From Heloderma charlesbogerti (lineage: Eukaryota > Chordata > Lepidosauria > Squamata > Helodermatidae): a stretch of DNA of 64,000 nt. Both the position numbers and the translations under genes were made by a program. This document shows, one piece after another, positions 57,390 through 64,000 of the stretch. The first letter of the stretch is position 1; each line of letters starts with the position of its first letter. The notes under the pieces are model-generated. The model saw only the letters and a program-made list of their open reading frames with translations. It was not told the DNA's origin and did not search any database. The DNA lies in NCBI GenBank assembly GCA_026122225.1, contig JANEZZ010001871.1, forward strand, positions 434,001-498,000, in the 5' to 3' direction.

Positions 57390-57505
57390 TCAGTGATGGA
57401 GCACCTACTTTGAGTGCAGAAGGGTCCAGGTTCTGGTATCTCCAGGTAGGGCTGGGAACGGCTCCGGTCTCAAATGCTGAAGATTGGCCGCCACTCAGTG
57501 TAGGC

Positions 57506-58479
57506 CAAGGGTGAAGAACCTGTGTGGTCCTCCAGATGTTGTTGGACTGCAACTCCCATCATCCCTGACCATGGACCATGCCAGCTGGGGCTGATGGGTA
57601 TCTGAGTCCAGCAAGGCTGAGGCTGGGGGATGTTGACCTGGTGTTGAATGGGGTACAGCTACCCTTGAAAGACCAGGTCTGCAGCCTAGGGGTCATTTTG
57701 GACTCACAGCTGTCCATGGAGGCTCAGGTGTCAGCTGTGAGCTGGATAGCGCTTTATCAACGCCATCTGATACGGCGGCTGCGTCCCTTCCTTCCCGACC
57801 ATCTGCTCCCATCGGAAGTACATGCCCTGGTCTCCTCGCGTTTTTAGACTACTGTGATGCGCTCTACGTGGGGTTACCCTTGAAGATGGTTCGGAAGCTG
57901 CAGCTGGTACAGAACGCGGTGGCTCGCTTGATTAAAGGCAGCCGCCGGCGAGATCACATCACTCCAGTGCTGAAGGAGTTGCACTAGTTACAAGTTGTTT
58001 TCCAGGCCAAATTCAAGGTGTTGGTTTTGACCTTTAAAACCCTATATGGTTCCGGCCCAGCCTATCTTAAGGAGCGCTTCCAGCAGCACCAGACAGGCCA
58101 CTTAACAAGATCAGCCTTGGATGGCCTTCTCCCTGTCCCATCAGCCAGGACAGCTAGACTAGTGGGGACGAGGGAGAGGGCCTTTTCTGTGGTGGCCCCC
58201 ACTCTGTGGAACTCCCTCCCTACGGAATTCCACCATGCCCCCTCTTTAATGAGCTTCTGTCGTGCATTAAAAACATGGTTGTTCAGGCAGGCATTTGGGG
58301 TGGATTAGGGTTTTTTAGAAAACGTTTTTATTGTAGAATTTTATTGTTTTAAACTGTTTCATTATACGCTGTACATCGCCCAGAGTGGCTGGGTGACCAG
58401 CCAGATGGGCGATTAATAAATTTAATAATAAAAAATAAAAAATAAACAACATCTAGAAGGCCACAGGTTCCCCAACCTG
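57506..58479. mobile_element. Foldback MITE split by L2 copy 2
   Basis: The left half (about 57506-57616) has the frequent GGTCCTCCAGATGTTGTTGG and ACTCCCATCATCCC blocks. The right half (about 58445-58479) has AACATCTAGAAGGCCACAGG. Together they form the common foldback element of this genome, whose arms end in GAACCTGTG and CACAGGTTCCCC. The L2 interrupts it near the right end. Confidence 0.75.
57617..58444 (+). mobile_element. L2-like LINE, copy 2 (C-terminal fragment)
   Basis: This fragment carries L2 coding remnants: a frame through VNGVQLPLKDQVCSLGV-like sequence at about 57617-57847, and 58018-58308 with YGSGPAYLKERF and WNSLPTEF. The tail is CCCAGAGTGGCTGGG, then AT-rich repeats to about 58444. 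A stop at 57845 and another near 57987 break the frame. It sits in the middle of a short foldback element, which itself sits in a SINE. Confidence 0.85.
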
Positions 58480-58835
58480 TGTTTAGACAGCACTGAGCTA
58501 AATAACGGAGAATAATAGTGTGGTTTGAGGTGTTACCCTTGTGAGGTGGTAGGTAACCTCTCTTTGTCCTAGACAATAGATTCGTTAGAATGACACCTTT
58601 TGGAATCGAACGCTGAAATCAATGAGGGTCTTGCAGTGTGCAGTTTAGACTCTGGATTTAGTGTTCTTACCAGGACTCCCCATTTGAGATGGTAATGTGT
58701 ATTGCTTCACTTACATTGAAATATAGTAAGTCAGTCCTGTTGCATTTAGGACACCTTCTGCTCATTTTGTGAATGAGGCCCTGACCTTCTGCCCCAAAGT
58801 CTTTGCTTGATGGCACCACGAGGTCTGGGAATACC

Positions 58836-59045
58836 TCCTCCTCCTCCTCCTCCTCGTCCATTTCTATACTGCCCAATAGCCAAAGCTCTCTGGGCAGTTC
58901 ACAACAATTGACCAAAAATACAAAGCACAACATTATACAACATCACGTAATACAACATTATAATAAAACATAGTCTAAAAAAATTTAATGTACAAAACTT
59001 AAAACAATTGAAACAACTTAAAACAGTTTCAATAAACGATTTCGA
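58836..59045 (-). mobile_element. L2-like LINE 3' tail
   Basis: On the minus strand it carries AACTGCCCAGAGAGCTTTGG (plus 58868-58902) and the TATAGAAATG-(GAG)n tail. It lies head-on to the plus-strand tail at 59190. Confidence 0.6.
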
Positions 59046-59184
59046 TAATAGACCTGTTCAAGACAGCTGACATAAGTGCCCCATCATATGCCATTTATAC
59101 TTTAGTAGCAGTGGTGAAGTTGTGAAGGTGTAGGTTCTCCTGGTATTAACCTACCTGTACTCTATGAACATCATCTGAGACCTT

Positions 59185-59548
59185 CCTCAAGGTGCCTCCT
59201 CTGAGGGAGGTTCAGAGGTTGGTAACAAGGGAGAGGGCCTTCTTGGTGGTGGCCCCTCGATTGTGGAATGCTCTCCTCACTGAGGCCCCCCTGGTGCCAG
59301 TGTTGTCATCCTTTTGGCATGATGGTTAACCTTTTGGTTAAGACTTTCCTCTGCTCCCAGGCATTTGACGGTATATGATAAGGTTTTAACTGGTGCTGGG
59401 ATTGTTATTGTTGAGTGTTTTAAATTGCTTTGTATGTAAATCATTTTTATATTATATTTCTAACGTTTTCATCTTCTGTAAACTGCCCAGAGAGCTTTGG
59501 CTATTGGGTGATATAGAAATGTAGTTTAATAATAATAATAATAATGCC
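59185..59548 (+). mobile_element. L2-like LINE 3' end
   Basis: It contains the C-terminal coding remnant (GAGAGGGCCTTCTTGGTGGT), then the T-rich 3' UTR, AACTGCCCAGAGAGCTTTGG and an (AAT)n tail. It belongs to the same subfamily as 58836-59045, in the opposite direction. Confidence 0.68.
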
Positions 59549-59770
59549 TGACCAGTGGATGGGAGAATGTTGGGAAATCTTCCCATGCAAGCCATTGAGA
59601 GCTTTCTAAACTGAGTGTGATAGATAAATGAATTAATCACCATCGCTATCCTCAAACTGTTACTTCAGAGTAAAGTAATTTGCTGACTTAATTGGTTTTA
59701 GAGTACAAATGGTGGTCTAAATCTACTGTTTATGGATGCAGTTTGTTGCAGTGGCATGCATGTGTGAGGT

Positions 59771-60178
59771 ACCACAGCTCAGCCAGTGGTAGAGCACATA
59801 TTGAGTCTGTTTGCATGTTGTGACAGCCCACCGTGGCTTAATATACCTGCGGGGGCTGTTGTGCCGGGCATTGTTGTGTTGTATGAACCCAAGCAGCAGG
59901 AGCTATTTGAGGGTTACACAACTCTCAAATAACCCTAAGTTCGCACAACATGATGAACCACAGCAAGCTGGGTGACCTCAGGCAAACGATACGACATCCC
60001 CTGTGGGTAAATTAAACCACAGTGGGCTGTTGTGTCATGAGAACCAGGTCATTGTGTGTGTGCGTGTGATATCCCAGGTTTGATCTCTGGCATTTCTCAA
60101 AAAGAAGGCCAGAAGAAACCTCTGCTTAAGACCTGGTAGAGCTATTGCCAGCCTGGAGAGATCATGCTGGGCTTGATG
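59771..60178 (+). mobile_element. tRNA-Ala-derived SINE split by a MITE
   Basis: The head (59771-59805, with AGCTCAGCCAGTGGTAGAGC) and body (about 60061-60178, TCCCAGGTTTGATCTCTGGC) are separated by a 250-bp foldback insert. Confidence 0.72.
59806..60056. mobile_element. Foldback MITE inside a SINE
   Basis: The inverted ends are CTGTTTGCATG...ACAGCCC and GGGCTGTTGTGTCATGAGAA. A second hairpin (TTTGAGGGTT/AACTCTCAAA style) lies near 59907-59933. It resembles the 22.24-kb element. No coding sequence. Confidence 0.62.
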
Positions 60179-60204
60179 AGAGCTGATGTAGTGTAGTGGC
60201 TAAG

Positions 60205-60345
60205 GGCACAGTCCTGTGCATGTTGAGACAGAAAGAAGTCTTACAATTCCCAGCATTCTCCAGCCTTCACAGCTGGCTTGGGGAATGCTGGGAGTTGTAG
60301 GACTTTTTTTCTGTCTCAACATGCATACGGTTGTGCCCCAAGAGT
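60205..60345. mobile_element. Foldback MITE, GGGCACAATCC family
   Basis: GGGCACAGTCCTGTGCATGT at the left pairs with ACATGCATACGGTTGTGCCC at the right. The inner arms AATTCCCAGCATTC and GAATGCTGGGAGTT also pair. It abuts the BovB tail starting about 60360 and interrupts a SINE head (GATGTAGTGTAGTGGCTAAG, 60184-60203). Confidence 0.82.
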
Positions 60346-60359
60346 GTAAACTGGCAAGT

Positions 60360-60690
60360 CCCTGGACTGCAAGGAGGTCAAATCAGTCAATCCTAAAGGA
60401 AATCAACCCTGACTGCTCATTGGAAGGACAGACACTGAAGCTGAAGCTCAAATATTTTGGCCACCTAATGCGAAGAGAAAACTCCCTGGAAAAGACCCTG
60501 ATGCTGGGAAAGATTGAAGGCAAAAGGAGAAGGGGAGGGCAGAGGATGAGGTGGCTAGATAGCATCACTGATGCAAGAATATGAACTTGAGCACACTCCG
60601 GGAGAGAGCAGAGGACAGGAAGGCCTGGCGTGCTATGGTCCATGGGGTCACAAAGAGTCGGACACGACTTAAAGACTGAACAACAATCTC
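60360..60690 (+). mobile_element. BovB (RTE) LINE 3' fragment in ARID5B intron 2
   Basis: It encodes the RTE C-terminal part: KLKYFGHLMRRENSLEKTLM and GKIEGKRRRG, as in BovB at 16.1-16.3 kb. It ends AGTCGGACACGACTTAAAGA with an ACAACAA tail. It is 5' truncated, lies in the sense direction of ARID5B and directly follows a foldback MITE. Confidence 0.82.
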
Positions 60691-60832
60691 AGCCACTTCG
60701 TCTATTTTGTGATTTCGAGTAATAGCACTGGCCTAATTTACAGGGTTGATGTACAAATTACATAGATGGTGCATCTGAAGTGAAACCCTTTGCACACTCA
60801 AAATCACGCTATAAATGCTGACTGTTATTAGT
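60690..60832 (+). mobile_element. MIR/CORE-like SINE tail fragment
   Basis: TACAGGGTTGATGTACAAAT followed by CACGCTATAAATGCTGACTG fits the SINE 3' half. Confidence 0.5.
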
Positions 60833-61404
60833 TAGATGGACGTCTGGTCTGACTTAGTATTGGGGAACTTCTACTTTTTTGCCGTGTTCTGTGTACACAT
60901 TCTGCTGCTAACCCTGTGTTTTTAGGATATTCAGACTTTTACACCCTTGATTTAAATTGGAGCCCTCCTGTGGACTTCAAAAGTGTGCATCCTTCACTCA
61001 TCTGTCACCATCATTAATGGCGACAGACACAGTTTCAGACATGCAGATTCCACCTTTTAAAGGGAGACTGGGGAGAAAAAAATGATGCTAACGTAACATC
61101 CATCTCCAATACGTGCTTGATCAAATTAATTCAGAGTTGGAAATCAGGCAGACTTGTAATTGCGGCATTAGAGATGCATGCTTGACATTCATCATAAGCT
61201 GTTCCTGAAATGGATACTTGCACAATCAGTCCTTGAAACTTCATCTTTGAGTCTGTCTTGCTACTGGCCATAGAGATGAGGAACAGCAACCAGCGTTACT
61301 GGACAATCCCACATATTGCTATTGGCCTGATATCAGTGGGCCACATAACTGCTCCTGTCCTCCTCCTCTTCCCAATATTCAAACATTCCTTTTCCTCCTT
61401 CAAT
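60833..61404. other. Unexplained intron 2 DNA
   Basis: No gene or clear repeat is seen. Confidence 0.45.
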
Positions 61405-61472
61405 GCATCATTACTCAGAAATAAGTCCCACTGTGTTCAGTGGGCTTATTTTCAAGTAAGTAGTATCGGAAC
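61405..61472. repeat. GTAAGCCCCATTGA palindromic repeat
   Basis: TTACTCAGAAATAAGTCCCA and GGGCTTATTTTCAAGTAAGT pair. Confidence 0.65.
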
Positions 61473-61727
61473 TAATCTTCTCTCTGCCAGTTGCTGGTTT
61501 TCAGTGCTGCCCCTCTGTCTGTGTGTCAGCTACCAATGGGGCAAATTAAGAATGATTATGGGCCTTCAAAAGTACTATTCTGAAATTCCAGGTTCCCATT
61601 ACTCAGACTGCTCCTTCTCAGAAAGCATTTAGCAGAAAACCTGCTGGCTGCTGTTATCTAACGTTTCAAGTCTCCGGTTTTTCTCCTCCATCACTAGTAG
61701 TGCCTGTGGGTCTTGAATGTGCTTTTC

Positions 61728-61920
61728 ATGGGAACATAGGTAAAACACCCATTGGACTGTTGGTCCATTTTGCTCAGTATTGTCTACGCTTACTGGCAGT
61801 GGTTCTCCTAGGTTTCAGGCAAGTGTCTTTCCCAGCCCTACCTGGAGATGCCAGGGATAGAACCTGGTACCTCTGCATGCAAAGCATGTACTCTTATCAC
61901 TAAACTACAGTGTTTTGGCT
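61728..61920 (-). mobile_element. tRNA-Ala-derived SINE
   Basis: This minus-strand copy starts with the tail GGGAACATAGG, has the body CCTGGAGATGCCAGGGATAG, and ends in the tRNA-like head (GCATGCAAAGCATGTACTCT, then CACTAAACTACAG). The A and B boxes are decayed, so it is not a tRNA gene. Confidence 0.8.
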
Positions 61921-63029
61921 GCAGGCATGTACCAATGAGAACCTCCATCTGACCTGCTGCCCACTGTGAGCCTCTGAGCAATCTGATACACAACTTTTTA
62001 TTTACCCCCTCCAAAACCATGATTTCATAATGTACAAAAGTTGAGATGATTTTAATTACTGTCAGTATAGTACAAGAGCTTTGATGTCCATTGTGCACCT
62101 TTGTCTTTGTCCCTATAGTTGTCCCAACCGCCATACCCTAAGACTGCAGCCTTAATGTACCCACTGTTCTCTGTAGCCGCTGTTCCCAGCCTGATCAGTG
62201 TGCTAAACATTAAACCCTTGTCTTTGGAGAATAAAAGGCTTTTATATGCTACACTCTCAAGCATAGTAAGATACTGAGCAAAATGGATTTTTAAAAAAAA
62301 ATTCTAATTGAGTGTTTTAAATAAGCATAGAGGCAAATTAATTAGGCTATACTTTTATTTTTAGTTGCTTAGTTACACAGTAGTATATTCCTAAGCACAA
62401 GTGAGATAAATTGGCTTTCTTTTTTAGTGTGTTCTTCTTATCCCTTAATCATACTAACTGAATTGCTCAGGAGGCTAAAGCACATACAGATTTTGCGTTT
62501 CCTAATAATTCAGGTACAAAATGCTTGGGATTAAGAAAGTATATTCTGGCGCAGCTTCTTGGATGGCTTAATTTGGGGTGTGTTTGAGAAGGGAGCAATC
62601 GTTGCTTAGAGGTGGAGTTCCAGGAAATCTGATTCCTTCACTTCTTGTTGGGGCCTTTCATCATCATTCTACAGAATGATGCCCTAAATTCTTTGAACAT
62701 TCATATATATTTGGTTTAAATGCTTTCTCTCTGTATCCTGTACATTTGTGCACTGGTTCCTATCCAGTTTTAACCATAGGGAGACTGGTGCATATATGAT
62801 TGGTCATAGCAAGTGGCATTTCTTATTTCATAGTTACGACGTTGTCAGAAGGTCAAGAAGACACTGGCATTTGATGGCCTTAATCCAGTGGCCGTAACTT
62901 TAACCAGTTGTGCTAATGTAGAGTAGTTGCTAAGGGCCAGATTTTTGTTCATGTGTCTGCCCTGTTCATCTATTAAGATGTGTGCACATGTCCCATCCCT
63001 GCAACAGAAGGTTCGTATGAATGAGGGAA
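61921..63029. other. Unexplained intron 2 DNA
   Basis: AT-rich, no exon of ARID5B recognised, no clear repeat. Confidence 0.45.
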
Positions 63030-63348
63030 AGGGACATAACTCAGTGTAGAGCAAATGCTTTGCATGGAGAAGGTCCCAGGTTCAGCCTGGGAATCTGTGG
63101 TCCTTCAGATAATGCTAGACTACAACTCGCATCAGCCCCACCCATTGGCCATGCTGGTTGGGGCTGATGGGAATTGTAGTCCAACAACATCTGGAGGTGT
63201 ACCAGTTCCCCACCCCTATCCTACAATCTCCAGGGAAGCCTGGGAAAGGATTCTGCCTGAAACCCTGAAGAGTAGCTGCCAGTCAGCCTAGAGAATACTG
63301 AGCGAAATGGACCAATGGGATGGCTTAGTATACGGCAGCTTCTTATCT
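63030..63348 (+). mobile_element. tRNA-Ala-derived SINE split by a MITE
   Basis: Head at 63030-63090 (ACTCAGTGTAGAGCAAATGC, CTTTGCATGGAGAAGGTCCC); body resumes about 63216 (TCTCCAGGGAAGCCTGGGAA) and the tail ends GCAGCTTCTTATCTTCC. Confidence 0.78.
63095..63215. mobile_element. Foldback MITE inside a SINE
   Basis: Its inverted halves are built on CTACAACTCGCATCAGCCCC and GGGGCTGATGGGAATTGTAG, ending in ACATCTGGAGG. It is the most typical copy of this element in the window. Confidence 0.75.
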
Positions 63349-64000
63349 TCCTACGAACTGAATCATCCGCCATCCCCCACCTTGCCTTCCCGAGCTCTGT
63401 TGTTGAAGGCTCCTTTCTCCCAGCTGGGCTGTGATACTGGAAGGGAGCCAGCCTGTGGAGTAACATTACTATAGCAGTGGGACATGGGTAAGTCAGGTGA
63501 GGGAGGGCTCACATCCCTTCACCAGCAAGGAGAGAAAAGGCATCTCAATTGATTGGAATTTCTGACAGTAACTTTATTTCCTTCTTTTTTTGTTTGCAAA
63601 AGTATTAGCAATGGGGGGGGGGGCAAATGTTCCAATCAGCAAACTGCTGAGTTGGTACAGAAAATCTGTTACTATGGAATGGCTCCATCGGAGGCTCTTG
63701 CTTTAAAAAATAAATCATGTTTAACAGCAAGCACTATATGCTCCTAAAATACAAATGGAGAAGGTTTGAACTAATTCGTTTTGATGCAGGATCTTTATTC
63801 AAATATCTGTATTCAAATATATCTAGAAGTCCACAATAACTTGGTGGCTGATCACAGGTGCTTGTCCTGTGTGGAGTGTGTGTTTACCTCAAGCAGTACT
63901 GAGGTGAAGGAGTTGTAATGAAAAATTGGGGCCTTTGAATAAAGATAACATTTTTTTCTATGGAAAGGTGGTGCAAATCATGTAGGTCATTAATTAATTG
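63349..64000. other. Unexplained intron 2 DNA
   Basis: No gene is seen; a G run lies at 63614-63623. Confidence 0.45.

Larger units (their letters stand above)
57390..58510 (+). mobile_element. tRNA-Ala-derived SINE split by MITE and L2
   Basis: The left part (57390-57505) shows the decayed tRNA-like head and the CTCCAGGTAGGGCTGGGAA body. The right part (58480-58510) resumes with TTTAGACAGCACTGAGCTAA, the normal next SINE segment (TAGACAATACTGAGCTAGAT in better copies). Everything between is later insertion. Confidence 0.72.
45937..64000 (+). other. ARID5B: ARID5B intron 2, 5' part (runs off the window)
   Basis: After exon 2 the expected next peptide (DEVIAVSEKV in my memory of the human protein) does not appear in any frame, so the remaining 18 kb is inferred to be intron 2. 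It contains a CpG-rich first part, short palindromic repeats, a CR1, SINEs, L2 tails and a BovB tail. Alternative first exons or unannotated genes here cannot be excluded without transcripts. Confidence 0.7.

Noticed and set aside
1..64000. CRISPR array, operon or phage
   Set aside because: Repeats are dispersed, introns and LINEs mark a vertebrate genome; no evenly spaced repeat array is present.
45937..64000. ARID5B exon 3
   Set aside because: The expected peptide block (VKLEDLVKWV and following, from memory) is not found in any frame.

Overview
The window looks like nuclear DNA from a squamate reptile (lizard or snake). The main reasons are a nearly complete BovB/RTE LINE next to CR1 and L2 LINEs, tRNA-Ala-derived and MIR/CORE-like SINEs, and many short foldback DNA elements. 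I cannot name the species. There are no bacterial-style genes, no CRISPR array and no convincing RNA gene.

The only host gene I can support is ARID5B on the + strand. Its first two coding exons are at 45241-45261 and 45682-45936. They give 92 codons, joined in phase 0 across a 420-bp intron, with an in-frame stop 27 bases upstream of the ATG. Exon 3 and the ARID domain are not seen, so the rest of the window (45937-64000) should be intron 2. The exons sit in a CpG-rich, promoter-like domain (about 39.4-48.1 kb) marked by many long runs of G or C.

Layout. 1-6.1 kb: mostly unexplained DNA with small transposon relics. 6.15-9.14 kb: a well-preserved CR1 with a perfect hairpin at its 5' junction. 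9.1-16 kb: foldback elements, SINE and L2 relics. 16.07-19.7 kb: an antisense BovB split by a 490-bp hAT-like element with an 8-bp target duplication. 20-39 kb: SINEs, L2 copies and foldbacks, often nested. 39.4-48.1 kb: ARID5B promoter and exons 1-2. 48.1-64 kb: intron 2, holding a second, decayed CR1, L2 and BovB tails and SINEs.

No multi-gene system of a new kind is visible. The most unusual signals are in the mobile DNA: (1) a 34-bp segment at the start of CR1 ORF2 that is inverted between the two CR1 copies, next to a 41-bp perfect hairpin in one of them; (2) a roughly 700-bp palindrome built from smaller palindromes, sharing its core with the element inside BovB; (3) three-layer nests such as SINE[MITE[L2]] and SINE[L2[L2]] that give a relative insertion history. 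All family names rest on motif recognition and internal comparison; no database search was run.
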